A DNA stretch of 33,984 nucleotides, taken from the NCBI GenBank assembly GCA_019429145.1, contig JAHYJI010000011.1, positions 1 to 33,984 on the forward strand. The letters run 5' to 3'. The notes under the pieces were generated by a model. It saw nothing but the letters and a program-made list of their open reading frames with translations. It did not search any database and was not told the DNA's origin. How positions within the stretch are numbered: position 1 is the first letter of the stretch; every line of letters starts with the position of its first letter. Below are positions 26,091-33,984 of the stretch, one piece after another. This DNA is from Coriobacteriia bacterium. GTDB lineage: Bacteria; Actinomycetota; Coriobacteriia; Anaerosomatales; SLCP01. The position numbers and the translations under genes were made by a program.

Positions 26091-26756
26091 GTGGAAACCG
26101 CAACAGCTCTTGCGCCGTTCGTCGTCGCCGGATCGATACTGCCGACATGGACGATCGTCGTCATCGCCCTGCTCGGCACCGCTCGGCCGGTCGCGAACAG
26201 CACCGCGTTCGTTCTCGGGAATGCTGCGTTTCGCGCGCTGCTCGGGATCGCCGTGCTGTTCGTGATCCCGCTCCCCGACAGCGAGAGTTTCCGGCTCGAC
26301 TCCGGCGCCTGGGACGCGCGCGCGGTGATCGTGTTCGGCGTGGGGCTTCTCGCACTCGCGGTGTGGCTCTGGACGCGGCCCCCGGCGCCGGAGGGCGACA
26401 GCTGGGTCGAGCGGGCGGAGCAGATCCGCCCGCGGACCGCGTTCGTGGCCGGCGCTCTGATGACCGCCTCTCCGGGCGTGCAATACGCCTACCTGCTCGG
26501 AGGGTTAGCCGCTGTGCTCGAAACCACGGGCGGTCCTGTCGACCGCGTCGTCGCCCTGGGGGTGTTCGTCCTTGCCCTGCAGTGGATGCTCGCAACGCCG
26601 ATCGCGATCTACCTGCTCTTCCGCGAGGGCGCGGAGCGCATCCTGAAACGGATGAAGTCGTGGCTGAGAGTGTACGGTCAACGGCTGATAGCGGGTGTGC
26701 TCGGGGTCGCGGGGACGTACGTCTTCGTCATCGGAGCTATCCAGCTACTCGGCTGA
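26091..26756 (+). CDS. Six-helix membrane protein, Gap/SfLAP (LysE-like) type
   Basis: A 221-residue polytopic protein from GTG 26091, with GGAGGAGG nine bases upstream. A longer open frame overlapping the lipoprotein gene is not coding-like before this point. Six hydrophobic helices are visible (about 5-28, 38-60, 77-95, 117-140, 152-178 and 196-220), with a charged loop RPPAPEGDSWVERAEQIRPR between helices 3 and 4. The layout, with a Pro-containing first helix (SILPTWTIVV) and TASPGVQYAYLLGG in helix 4, resembles the Gap/sulfolipid-addressing proteins, small transporters related to LysE that move lipids in mycobacteria. Family identity is by pattern. It ends 11 nt from a convergent lipoprotein gene, with no terminator visible. 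Confidence 0.72.
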   Translation: METATALAPFVVAGSILPTWTIVVIALLGTARPVANSTAFVLGNAAFRALLGIAVLFVIPLPDSESFRLDSGAWDARAVIVFGVGLLALAVWLWTRPPAPEGDSWVERAEQIRPRTAFVAGALMTASPGVQYAYLLGGLAAVLETTGGPVDRVVALGVFVLALQWMLATPIAIYLLFREGAERILKRMKSWLRVYGQRLIAGVLGVAGTYVFVIGAIQLLG

Positions 26757-26767
26757 GTCCGGTCGCC

Positions 26768-27217
26768 TCACCTGGCGGCGCCATCCGTTCGCACACTGAC
26801 CGCCACGGTGGTCCGCCCGTCGTCCATTCCACGGATGTCCACGGTCGAGGCAGCCCCTTCTTCCATGCGAAACTCCAGGCGAACGAGGCGCTCGTCCTCG
26901 ACCGGGTCCCCGGCCGCGAGCGTCCATCCGCCCGCGGCATACTCCCGCCGGTGCCACTCGACAACCCTTTCGTACGGGTCGGCCAACACCTGCTCGTAGG
27001 TCCAGGCCGCACCGGGTTCGACTTCCTTCATGAGCACGCTGACGCCGTCGTGCACCGGCACGCCGAGGTCGCGAAGGGCTCTCTCGACGGCCTCGATCTC
27101 AGTGCCTTCATCGAAGACCGGTTCGAGCGGCCCGTCGGCCGGCGCACACCCGGGGATGACGAGCAGTGCGGCGCAGACAGCCGCGGCGAACAGACGGAGC
27201 ACCCGTTGTCCGTCCAT
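26768..27217 (-). CDS. Small lipoprotein downstream of lysA
   Basis: A 149-residue predicted lipoprotein. ATG 27217 gives a short basic n-region, a hydrophobic core (LFAAAVCAALLVI) and a lipobox IPGC; upstream frame extension to 27382 lies inside lysA and is rejected. The mature part is one small alpha/beta domain with YEQVLADPYERVVEWHRREY (helical) followed by strands LVRLEFRMEEG, STVDIRGMDDG and TTVAVSVRT. I do not know a named family for it. It starts 11 nt after the lysA stop and is likely expressed from the argS promoter. Nothing links it to lysine synthesis except position. Confidence 0.8.
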   Translation of the reverse strand: MDGQRVLRLFAAAVCAALLVIPGCAPADGPLEPVFDEGTEIEAVERALRDLGVPVHDGVSVLMKEVEPGAAWTYEQVLADPYERVVEWHRREYAAGGWTLAAGDPVEDERLVRLEFRMEEGAASTVDIRGMDDGRTTVAVSVRTDGAAR

Positions 27218-27228
27218 GCCCTCGCCTC

Positions 27229-28593
27229 CTAGACGACGTCGTTGCGCATGAGGTCGTCGTAGGTCTCGCGCTTGATGACCCAGCGCCACTGCCCGTCGCG
27301 CACGAACACCACTCCGGGGCGAACCTGCTTGTTGTAGTTGCTCGCCATCGACTGGCAGTACGCGCCGGTCGCGCAGACGCATAGGATGTCATCGGGCTCC
27401 GGGCACTGCAGCGGGGCGTCGTTGACCACGATGTCCCCGCTCTCGCAGTGCTTGCCGGCCACGGTAGCGACCATCTCGCGCGGCTGGTCGGCCTTGTTGG
27501 CGAGCAGCGCCTCGTAGTCCGCCCCGTAGAGCGAGGTGCGGATGTTGTCGGACATGCCCCCGTCCACCGCCACGTACGTGCGGATGCCGGGAATCTCCTT
27601 GACCGAGCCGACGGTGTAGAGTGTGACCCCGGCGTTCGCCACGATGGAGCGCCCCGGCTCGACGGCCATGCGCGGCACCGCCAGCCCGTGCTTCTCGCAC
27701 TCCTCCTTGATGCCGTCGACCACCACCTTGCCGAAGTCCTTGACGGTCGAGGGTTCGTCCGGCGCACCGTACGCGACGCCGAGCCCGCCTCCGACGTCGA
27801 GCATGCGTACCGGCTCACCCGTCTCGCTCTCGATCTCGCGCATGAAGGCGACGATGACCTCGATGGCGCGCGCGAAACTGTGCAGCGCGAAGATCTGCGA
27901 ACCGATGTGCATGTGCAGGCCATCGAAGTCGATACCGGGCAGGGCTATCGCACGCTTGACCGCCTCCATCGCGAGACCCTGGTTCAACCCGAAGCCGAAC
28001 TTGGAGTCCTCGGCGCCGGTCATGATGAAGTCGTGCGTGTCCGCCTCGACGCCCGGGGTCACACGGATGAGCACCTTCTGCGAGGCACCACGCTCCGATG
28101 CGAGTGCGGAGAGCCGTTCCATCTCCTCGAAGTTGTCCACGACGATGCGTCCAACTCCGGCATCGAGACACTCGGCGAGCTCGGCAGGGGTCTTGTTGTT
28201 GCCGTGGACCTGCACGCGCCCGGCCGGAAAGCCGGCACGGATCGCATAGGCGAGCTCTCCCCCGGATGCACACAGCAGACAGCAGTCTTCCTCGGCGACG
28301 ATCCTGATCATCGCGAGCGAGAGGAACGCCTTGCCCGCATAGACGACGTCCACGTCGGGCCAGTGAAAGCGCGTCCAGCGCACATACTCGGAAAGCTGGT
28401 GGCGGATCGTTTCCTCGTCCATGACGTAGAGCGCGGTGCCGGCCTCGCGAGCCAGGTCGACCATGTCGACTCCACCGATCCACAGGTGTCCGTCGCGTAC
28501 CTCGGCGGTCAAGGGCAGGACCGGAGCGAGATCGGCAGCGGTCTTCTGGTCGGGGACCGCCGGCGGGCGGGACGTGCTCGGCTTGGCAGCCAT
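27229..28593 (-). CDS. lysA: Diaminopimelate decarboxylase
   Basis: It removes CO2 from meso-diaminopimelate to give L-lysine, using pyridoxal phosphate. The 454-residue protein starts at ATG 28593 behind GGAGGAG. The PLP lysine is Lys88 in VVYAGKAFLS. The barrel also shows HIGSQIFALHSF (229 onward), DVGGGLGVAYG and EPGRSIVANAGVTLY, which binds phosphate and substrate. The C-terminal beta domain has CESGD (383-387), whose cysteine comes from the neighbouring subunit, and YNKQVRPGVVFV. The family and length are standard. It follows argS by 10 nt, the common actinobacterial arrangement. Confidence 0.97.
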   Translation of the reverse strand: MAAKPSTSRPPAVPDQKTAADLAPVLPLTAEVRDGHLWIGGVDMVDLAREAGTALYVMDEETIRHQLSEYVRWTRFHWPDVDVVYAGKAFLSLAMIRIVAEEDCCLLCASGGELAYAIRAGFPAGRVQVHGNNKTPAELAECLDAGVGRIVVDNFEEMERLSALASERGASQKVLIRVTPGVEADTHDFIMTGAEDSKFGFGLNQGLAMEAVKRAIALPGIDFDGLHMHIGSQIFALHSFARAIEVIVAFMREIESETGEPVRMLDVGGGLGVAYGAPDEPSTVKDFGKVVVDGIKEECEKHGLAVPRMAVEPGRSIVANAGVTLYTVGSVKEIPGIRTYVAVDGGMSDNIRTSLYGADYEALLANKADQPREMVATVAGKHCESGDIVVNDAPLQCPEPDDILCVCATGAYCQSMASNYNKQVRPGVVFVRDGQWRWVIKRETYDDLMRNDVV

Positions 28594-28603
28594 GGAACTC
28601 CTC

Positions 28604-30316
28604 CTACATCCGTTCGGGCGCGCTCACGCCGACCAGGCCGAGCACGGTGGCGAGCGCGATCCGGGTGGCATCGACCGCGTAGAGGCGGGCGGCGGTGAGA
28701 TCGGCGTCGTCCGGGTCGACCACCCGGCACTGCGTGTAGAACTGGTGGAACGATGCCGCAAGCTCCTCGGCGTAGCGGGTGAGCTTGTTCGGGGCGAGTT
28801 GGCGCGCGGCCACCTCGACCACGTCGGGGAACTCGGCAAGCTTGCGCATGAGTGCCAGCTCCGGCTCGCTCGCGAGTAGGTGGAGAGGTGCGTCACCGGC
28901 CACGAGCGCCGTGGCGGTCGCTGCGATGTCCACGGTGGTGTCAGCCGTGTCGGCGCCCGCGGCCTTTCGCAGGATCGCGCAGATGCGAGCGTGCGCGTAC
29001 TGGACGTAGAAGACCGGGTTCTCGCTCGACTGCTCCTTGGCGAGCGCGATGTCGAAGTCGAGTGCCTGGTCGGTCGAGCGCCTCAGGAAGAAGTAGCGCG
29101 CCGCATCGGGGCCGACCTCGTCGAGCAGGTCCTCGAAGGTCACCATCTCCCCGGTGCGCTTGCTCATCCGCACGACCTCGCCCCCCCGGAAGAGGTTGAC
29201 GAGCTGGCCGATGACGATGGTGAGCTTGCCCTCGTGGCCGAGCGCGGCGACGGCCGCTTCCATCCGCTTCACGTAGCCGTGGTGGTCCGCCCCCCAGATA
29301 TTGATGACGCGGTCGAAGCCGCGGTCGTACTTGTCGGCGTGATACGCGATGTCGGCCGCGAAGTAGGTGTAGGAGCCGTCGGCCTTCTTGAGCACGCGAT
29401 CTTTGTCGTCGCCGAGTGCGGTCGAGCGGAACCACAGCGCGCCTTCATGCTCGTAGGTGTGACCGGCCTCCTTCAGGCGCGCCAGCGTACGCTCCACCGC
29501 GGTCACGCCGTCGGCGGGAGACGCGACGTGCAGGCTCCGCTCGGAGAACCACACGTCGAAGTCCACACCCATGCCGTGCAAGACGTGCTCGAGATGCGCC
29601 AGCACCTGGGCGTAGGCCCGCTCGAGGAAGTGCGACTCACGCCCGGACGGCTCGGCATCTGCCCACTTCTCGCCTTCGTCCTGGAGGATCTCGCGAGCGA
29701 TCTCGGTGATGTATGCCCCGCGGTACCCCTCCTCGGGAAACTCCACCTCGCGCCCGCACAGCTCGAGGTAGCGCGCGGCGACCGACTTGGCGAAGGTGTC
29801 CATCTGGACGCCCTGGTCGTTGATGTAGAACTCGCGCTCGACGAGCCATCCCGCGTGAGCGAGCACGCGGGCCATGCTGTCCCCAAGCGCTGCCCACCGG
29901 CCGTGGCCGACATGCATCGGCCCCACGGGGTTGGCCGAGACGAACTCGACCTGGACGCGCCTGCCGCCGCCCTCGTCGACGCGCCCGTACCCGGAACCCG
30001 CCAGCCGCACCTCGGTAAGCACGCGCTGAAGGGCATTGGCCGAGAGCCGGATGTTGATGAACCCCGGACCGGCGACCTCGACAGCGGCAACGTCCTGGTG
30101 ACCGCTCATGCGTGCGGCGATCGCCTCGGCGAGCTGCCGGGGATTCATGGCGGCCGCCTTGGCCGAGACCATGGCGACGTTGGTCGCCCAGTCGCCGTGC
30201 GACGGGTCGCGGGGACGCTCGACCCGGACCTCCGGCACCTCGGCGAGGACCACGTCGCCCGCGTCGACTGCGGCGGCGAGCGCGTCACGGACGAGGGTGG
30301 TGGCGAGCTCTCTCAC
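28604..30316 (-). CDS. argS: Arginyl-tRNA synthetase
   Basis: A 570-residue class I synthetase charging tRNA-Arg. The start is GTG 30316, with GAGGAG about ten bases upstream. The N-terminal tRNA D-loop-binding domain (about 1-110) ends before the catalytic fold with NPVGPMHVGHGR (the HIGH motif as HVGH, 135-138). MSKRTG (384-389) is the KMSKS-like loop. The C-terminal helical anticodon-binding (DALR) domain contains NPVFYVQYAHARICAILR. The protein ends LGLVGVSAPERM, the usual terminus of the family. It leads the argS-lysA-lipoprotein unit from the promoter described nearby. No T-box or other leader element is visible; the expected leader is only about 38 bases. Confidence 0.98.
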   Translation of the reverse strand: MRELATTLVRDALAAAVDAGDVVLAEVPEVRVERPRDPSHGDWATNVAMVSAKAAAMNPRQLAEAIAARMSGHQDVAAVEVAGPGFINIRLSANALQRVLTEVRLAGSGYGRVDEGGGRRVQVEFVSANPVGPMHVGHGRWAALGDSMARVLAHAGWLVEREFYINDQGVQMDTFAKSVAARYLELCGREVEFPEEGYRGAYITEIAREILQDEGEKWADAEPSGRESHFLERAYAQVLAHLEHVLHGMGVDFDVWFSERSLHVASPADGVTAVERTLARLKEAGHTYEHEGALWFRSTALGDDKDRVLKKADGSYTYFAADIAYHADKYDRGFDRVINIWGADHHGYVKRMEAAVAALGHEGKLTIVIGQLVNLFRGGEVVRMSKRTGEMVTFEDLLDEVGPDAARYFFLRRSTDQALDFDIALAKEQSSENPVFYVQYAHARICAILRKAAGADTADTTVDIAATATALVAGDAPLHLLASEPELALMRKLAEFPDVVEVAARQLAPNKLTRYAEELAASFHQFYTQCRVVDPDDADLTAARLYAVDATRIALATVLGLVGVSAPERM

Positions 30317-30360
30317 GGGTCACAGACTCCTCGGAACGGGGCGGAAACAGCGGGCTATCC

Positions 30361-30389
30361 AGAATAGCGCGAGGTGACCCGTGCGGCAA
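30361..30389 (-). promoter_or_regulatory. Candidate promoter of argS-lysA
   Basis: Minus-strand TTGCCG (30389-30384) and TATTCT (30366-30361) are exactly 17 bases apart, 45 bases before the argS GTG. Both hexamers match the housekeeping consensus at four of six positions. It lies in the short gap between the small membrane protein gene and argS. Confidence 0.5.
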
Positions 30390-30409
30390 CGCAGCGAAAC
30401 GCATGCGCC

Positions 30410-30655
30410 TCAGCGAATGGCCCTGCCGATGGCGAGCAGGATGATCGCTCCGATGGTGGCCACGATGATCGACCACAGGTCCACCCCGCCAACGCCGCTG
30501 AACCCGAACAGTCCCATCACGAACCCGCCCACGAGCGCCCCGATGATACCGAGGATGACAGTGACGATGCACCCTTTGCGCTCTCCCCCGCCCATGATCG
30601 CCTGGGCGAGCAGTCCCGCAACCAGACCCACCGCCACCCAGCTCAGCAGACCCAT
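30410..30655 (-). CDS. GlsB/YeaQ/YmgE family small membrane protein
   Basis: An 81-residue, strongly hydrophobic protein of the transglycosylase-associated (GlsB/YeaQ/YmgE) family, often linked to stress but without a settled function. ATG 30655 is chosen because GGGAG lies six bases upstream and the length then fits the family (~80-85 residues); a frame to 30685 and ATG 30661 are less well placed. Three helices are visible: GLLSWVAVGLVAGLLAQAIM, then CIVTVILGIIGALVGGFVMG, then SIIVATIGAIILLAI, joined by Gly-rich turns (GGGERKG). It appears to stand alone between rlmH and argS. Confidence 0.9.
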   Translation of the reverse strand: MGLLSWVAVGLVAGLLAQAIMGGGERKGCIVTVILGIIGALVGGFVMGLFGFSGVGGVDLWSIIVATIGAIILLAIGRAIR

Positions 30656-30730
30656 CGACATCTCCCTTCGCTCGCGTGCGGGCATGCCAGGAAGATACCC
30701 GTTCGGGAGCGAATGACCGGCATCACGCGT

Positions 30731-31195
30731 CTAGCGGTGGTACGGCTCGCCGCGCACGATGCGGAAGGCCCGGTAGATCTGCTCGAGCAGGACCACGCGC
30801 GCGAGCTGGTGCGGCAGCGTCATCGGGCCGAGACTGAGGCGGGAGTCGGCACGGGCGAGCACGGCAGGATCGAGGCCCGCTGCCCCGCCGAGAACGAACG
30901 CCACGTGACTGCGGCCGCCCACCATGTGATCGGCAAGATCGGCGGCGAAGCCCTCCGAGGACAGTGCGCGGCCTGAGATCTCGAGTGCGACAACGTGGGC
31001 GCCGTCGGGCAGCGCCCGCAGCACATCGGCAGCCTCCTCGGAAAGAGCGCGCGCCTCGTCGCGGGTCACGTCACGGTCGGGCACTTCGATCACCTCGACG
31101 GTGGCATACGGCCGCAACCGCTTCAGGTACTCGGCGGCAGCATCTCGCCAGTAGGCCTCCTTGAGGCGACCGACGGCGACGAGCGTGATCTTCAT
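30731..31195 (-). CDS. rlmH: 23S rRNA (pseudouridine1915-N3) methyltransferase RlmH
   Basis: It methylates pseudouridine 1915 in helix 69 of 23S rRNA on the assembled ribosome, with S-adenosylmethionine. The 154-residue protein starts at ATG 31195, overlapping the htrA stop by one base (TGATG). It is a small knotted (SPOUT) enzyme: MKITLVAVGRLKEAYW at the start, VALEISGRALSSEGFA in the middle, FVLGGAAGLDP (cofactor-binding loop, 100-110) and the invariant-looking C-terminal LPHQLARVVLLEQIYRAFRI and GEPYHR. Length is typical. Translation is probably coupled to htrA. Confidence 0.97.
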   Translation of the reverse strand: MKITLVAVGRLKEAYWRDAAAEYLKRLRPYATVEVIEVPDRDVTRDEARALSEEAADVLRALPDGAHVVALEISGRALSSEGFAADLADHMVGGRSHVAFVLGGAAGLDPAVLARADSRLSLGPMTLPHQLARVVLLEQIYRAFRIVRGEPYHR

Positions 31196-32475
31196 CAGCG
31201 GTCGGCGTCGGAGCCGAGCGTGACCGTGAGGTCCCGCTCCGTGTCCGCTCTGATCACGGCCACCTCGAGCACGTCGCCCACGCTGGATGCGCGGACGACA
31301 GCGACCAGGTCCTCGGCACGGGCGATGTCCCGGCCTCCCGCCTCAACGATGATGTCGCCCCGTTGCAGGCCACCCGAATCAGCGGGCGAGCCGGGCTCCA
31401 CGAACTGTACGAGCGCACCCGCGCGCGCCGGCAGGTCGAACTGGACCGACAGGTTCTCGTCGATCGTCACCGACTGGACGCCGAGGTAGGGGTGGATGGC
31501 CTCCCCGGTCTCGATCAGCTGGTCGGCGACGTTGCGCGCGAAGTCGGAGGGTATGGCGAAACCGATGCCTGCCGAGGAGCCCGACGTGGATTGGATGAGC
31601 GTGTTGATCCCGATGAGCCGGCCCTCGGCGTCGACGAGCGCCCCGCCGGAGTTGCCGGGGTTGATGGCCGCATCGGTCTGGATGAGGTTGGTGTAGCGAG
31701 CGATCCCGAGGCCTTTGCCGTCGGGCGTGCGCTGGAGTGCGGAGATGATGCCGGCGGTCACCGTCTTCTCGAGCCCGAAGGGACTGCCGACCGCGACCAC
31801 GAACTGGCCGACCTCGAGGTCTGCCGAGGGGGCGAACGCGATGGCGGGGTGACCGTTACCCGGGATCTTGAGCAGCGCGAGGTCCGTGGACGGGTCCACG
31901 CCGCTCACCTCGGCCTCCATGTCCTGCACTCCGACGGTCACGACCACCCGGTCGGCTCCCTCGATCACGTGGTAGTTGGTCAGGATGTAGCCGTCCTCGC
32001 GGACGATGACTCCGCTGCCGTTGCCGACCTCACGCAGCTCCACGCTTCCGGTGAACACGTTCCTGAACTGCTGCTGGACCGAGACGTTGACCACCGAGGG
32101 GGTGACCTTGGACGCGACGGCGACCGCAGCATTGACGTTGCCGTCCACAGTGATCTGCGTCTCGCTCGGCCGGGTATTGGTCGGCGCCTCGGTGCGGGTC
32201 AGTGGCCGAACGCCCGGAACGAGCCCGACCGCCCACATGATCCCCGCGGCCACCAGGACGCCACCGACGATGGCGCCGAGTCCTGCCGAGATGATGACGG
32301 CAGCGCTCGACCACCGTTTGACGAGCGCCGGCTCCTCGCAGGGCTCGTCGTCGGCAGATCCCGTGTACTCGCACACGGGGAGGGGGCCCTCTACCGTGAC
32401 GTAGGCGGGCTCGGGTTGTCCGGTCGTCTCGCCGGGAGCATCCGGCTCGATGGTGTCGTCGCGCTCGTCGCTCAT
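31195..32475 (-). CDS. htrA: Membrane-anchored HtrA/DegP-type serine protease
   Basis: A 426-residue envelope quality-control protease with ATG at 32475 and GAGGAC upstream. An acidic cytoplasmic tail (1-52, with two cysteines at 35 and 46) is followed by one transmembrane helix (about 57-85). The trypsin-like domain carries His169 in TNYHV, Asp198 in DPSTDLALLK and Ser276 in INPGNSGGAL. The PDZ domain (about 330-420) includes GALVQFVEPGSPADSGGLQRGDIIVE. This is the usual actinobacterial HtrA plan with a single PDZ domain. It overlaps rlmH by one base and has its own likely promoter in the 125-bp gap after nuoN. Confidence 0.96.
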   Translation of the reverse strand: MSDERDDTIEPDAPGETTGQPEPAYVTVEGPLPVCEYTGSADDEPCEEPALVKRWSSAAVIISAGLGAIVGGVLVAAGIMWAVGLVPGVRPLTRTEAPTNTRPSETQITVDGNVNAAVAVASKVTPSVVNVSVQQQFRNVFTGSVELREVGNGSGVIVREDGYILTNYHVIEGADRVVVTVGVQDMEAEVSGVDPSTDLALLKIPGNGHPAIAFAPSADLEVGQFVVAVGSPFGLEKTVTAGIISALQRTPDGKGLGIARYTNLIQTDAAINPGNSGGALVDAEGRLIGINTLIQSTSGSSAGIGFAIPSDFARNVADQLIETGEAIHPYLGVQSVTIDENLSVQFDLPARAGALVQFVEPGSPADSGGLQRGDIIVEAGGRDIARAEDLVAVVRASSVGDVLEVAVIRADTERDLTVTLGSDADR

Positions 32476-32518
32476 GATCGTCCTCGGAATCGCGGGTGGT
32501 CACTATGGATACGCGGTG

Positions 32519-32549
32519 AGTATACCCGCGGGGCCGGACGGACTGTGAA
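32519..32549 (-). promoter_or_regulatory. Candidate promoter of htrA-rlmH
   Basis: Minus-strand TATACT (32524-32519) matches the -10 consensus at five of six positions. TTCACA (32549-32544) lies 19 bases upstream, a slightly long spacing. It sits 44 bases before the htrA ATG, in the gap after nuoN. No stress-sigma pattern was recognised. Confidence 0.45.
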
Positions 32550-32600
32550 GCGTCAGCATCTTCTCCACCACAAGAACACGCAGGCCAGCGCGGTGCGCTC

Positions 32601-33980
32601 CTAGCCGAGCAGCGCTCCGAGCCCTCTGAGAAGCGGGGAGGCAGCCAGACCGATCACAACGGTGCCGGCCACGAGCGCGACCAGTGCCACGGTGGCCGCC
32701 GGCGAGGCGACCCCCTCTCCTGAAACGCCCACCTGCTCGCCGAAGAACATCTCCCGCACCACCCGGAAGTAGTACCCGGCCGACACCACACTCGTCAGGA
32801 CGCCGAGCACCACGAGCACCCACAGCGAGGAATCGACCGCGGCGCCAAAGAGGTAGAGCTTTCCGAAGAAGCCCGCGAACGGCGGGATCCCGATGAGCGA
32901 GAGCAGCCAGACGACCACCGACCAGGCAAGCCACGGACGCCGTGCCGCCAACTGCGCCAGGTCGGTGATCTCCGTGCCCTCCTCGGCGGCAACCAGCATG
33001 ATCGCCATCGAGGGCAGCGCGTACGCCACGGCATAGAAGACAGCGGCCGTGTATCCCGTGTCCGTACCCGGGGCCAGCGCCATCAGCAGGTAACCCGTAT
33101 GCGCGACGCCGGAGTACGCCATGAGACGGCGCAGATCGCTTTGGGGCAGCGCGGCGAGGTTGCCGAGGAGCATCGAGGCAACGGAGGCAACCGCCACGAG
33201 CGTGACGAGCGTCGGCATGTCGGGGGCGATCGCCGAAAGCAGGCGTGCGATGACGGCGATGCCCGCAATCTTGGGTACGGTGGATACGAACGCCACCGAT
33301 GCGGGCGCCGCTCCCGCGTACGCGTCGGGAGCCCAGTAGTGGAAGGGGGCGGCCGACATCTTGGCGAGCAGGCCGACGAGCGTCAGCAACACGGCGACGA
33401 GTCCGAGAATGCCCGCCCCCTCGATCGAGAGTTCGGCAAACGCGGTCGAGCCCGAGATGCCGTAGAGAAACGACAGACCGTAGAGCATGATGATGCTCGT
33501 GAGCATCGAGAGCAGGAAGTACTTGAGCGCGCCTTCCAGCCCCGAGACGTCGCGCCGGCGGTAGCCCATGAGGACGTATGCGGGCATGGTCGAGAGTTCG
33601 AGGGCGATGTACATGACGATCAGATCGCGCGCCATGCACAGGAGCATGCCGCCTGCGGCCGCGAAGAGCGCGAGCGCGACCGCATCCCGCCGGCGCTCGT
33701 CCGACATCCCCCTGCCGGCGACCCAGAGCGCCCACACGGCGGTCAGACCCGCGACGCCCGTGCGTGCGAAGCGCGCGACGCCGTCGGGCTCGATCTGCCC
33801 GAACACCATCGGTCCCCCGGTGCCGCCAGCAGCCACGAGAAGCGCTGCGACCCCGGCAAGAGCCGCAGCGATGTACGCGGCTCCCTTGTCGCGCCCGGGC
33901 AGGAACTCTCCGAAGAGCGCGGCGAGCGCTCCCGCTACGACGAGGACCTCGGGGACGAAGTGCCAGTAGCCCGAGAGCAT
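32601..33980 (-). CDS. nuoN: NADH-quinone oxidoreductase subunit N (complex I)
   Basis: A 459-residue polytopic membrane subunit of respiratory complex I, one of the three antiporter-like proton-pumping subunits. It begins with ATG 33980 directly after TAG at 33983-33981, which is likely the stop of the preceding nuo gene (nuoM in the usual order), outside this window. About fourteen helices are visible. Motifs include LALFAAAGGMLLCMARDLIVMYIALELSTMPAYVLMGYR (given as successive pieces: DLIVMYIALELSTMPAYVL carries the helix 5 Glu), GALKYFLLSMLTSIIMLYG, and PFHYWAPDAYAGAAP, the hallmark of this family. GFFGKLYLF follows near the C-terminus. No other nuo gene is in view, and the gene ends the cluster. 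Confidence 0.96.
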   Translation of the reverse strand: MLSGYWHFVPEVLVVAGALAALFGEFLPGRDKGAAYIAAALAGVAALLVAAGGTGGPMVFGQIEPDGVARFARTGVAGLTAVWALWVAGRGMSDERRRDAVALALFAAAGGMLLCMARDLIVMYIALELSTMPAYVLMGYRRRDVSGLEGALKYFLLSMLTSIIMLYGLSFLYGISGSTAFAELSIEGAGILGLVAVLLTLVGLLAKMSAAPFHYWAPDAYAGAAPASVAFVSTVPKIAGIAVIARLLSAIAPDMPTLVTLVAVASVASMLLGNLAALPQSDLRRLMAYSGVAHTGYLLMALAPGTDTGYTAAVFYAVAYALPSMAIMLVAAEEGTEITDLAQLAARRPWLAWSVVVWLLSLIGIPPFAGFFGKLYLFGAAVDSSLWVLVVLGVLTSVVSAGYYFRVVREMFFGEQVGVSGEGVASPAATVALVALVAGTVVIGLAASPLLRGLGALLG

Positions 33981-33984
33981 CTAG

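Noticed and set aside
26745-26775. Possible terminator between the convergent membrane protein and lipoprotein genes
   Set aside because: Only 11 bases separate the two stops, and no stable stem with a T run could be found.
28880-30367. A 495-codon plus-strand frame over argS
   Set aside because: It mirrors the argS coding frame, has no ribosome site and no recognisable motif.

Overview
This is a high-GC window, with frequent GTG starts, short intergenic gaps and many start/stop overlaps. It most resembles an actinobacterium, perhaps an anaerobic deep-branching one close to Coriobacteriia. The main pointer is that argS, lysA, hom, thrB and rho lie in the order of the classical actinobacterial amino-acid/rho cluster, although interrupted. 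The species cannot be fixed from the window. No rRNA, tRNA, CRISPR array or insertion sequence was seen.

Left part (1-4624, minus strand): a small lipoprotein gene is followed by a very long secreted protein gene that runs off the left edge. The long protein has eleven tandem repeats of about 95 residues, then a pre-peptidase C-terminal-like domain, a bacterial Ig/cadherin-like domain and the beginning of a fibronectin type III domain. Its frame is open from 4072 to the window edge.

Divergent from it (4930-13718, plus strand) are two giant genes of 1500 and 1428 codons that overlap by one base. The first product has a twin-arginine signal; the second has no signal. Neither has a function I can name. 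They are the best candidate here for an undescribed system. A perfect 17-bp hairpin separates them from rho, which converges on them.

Middle (13796-19889, minus strand, transcribed right to left): sppA, a calcineurin-like metallophosphoesterase, cyclic 2,3-diphosphoglycerate synthetase, 2-phosphoglycerate kinase, a transaldolase/fructose-6-phosphate aldolase and rho form one tight run. Together the kinase and the synthetase would make cyclic 2,3-diphosphoglycerate, a compound best known from methanogenic archaea. Upstream are hom and thrB (19995-22215), for threonine synthesis.

A plus-strand block (22390-26756) encodes five exported or membrane proteins: a C39-like cysteine peptidase, a membrane protein with a TPR-like tail, a LolA/MucB-like protein, a propeller-like lipoprotein and a six-helix Gap/LysE-like transporter. 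It sits between lysA and hom.

Right part (26768-33980, minus strand): argS, lysA and a lipoprotein gene form one unit behind a visible promoter. Next come a GlsB/YeaQ-type small membrane protein, then htrA coupled to rlmH, and finally nuoN of respiratory complex I, whose upstream neighbour lies outside the window.
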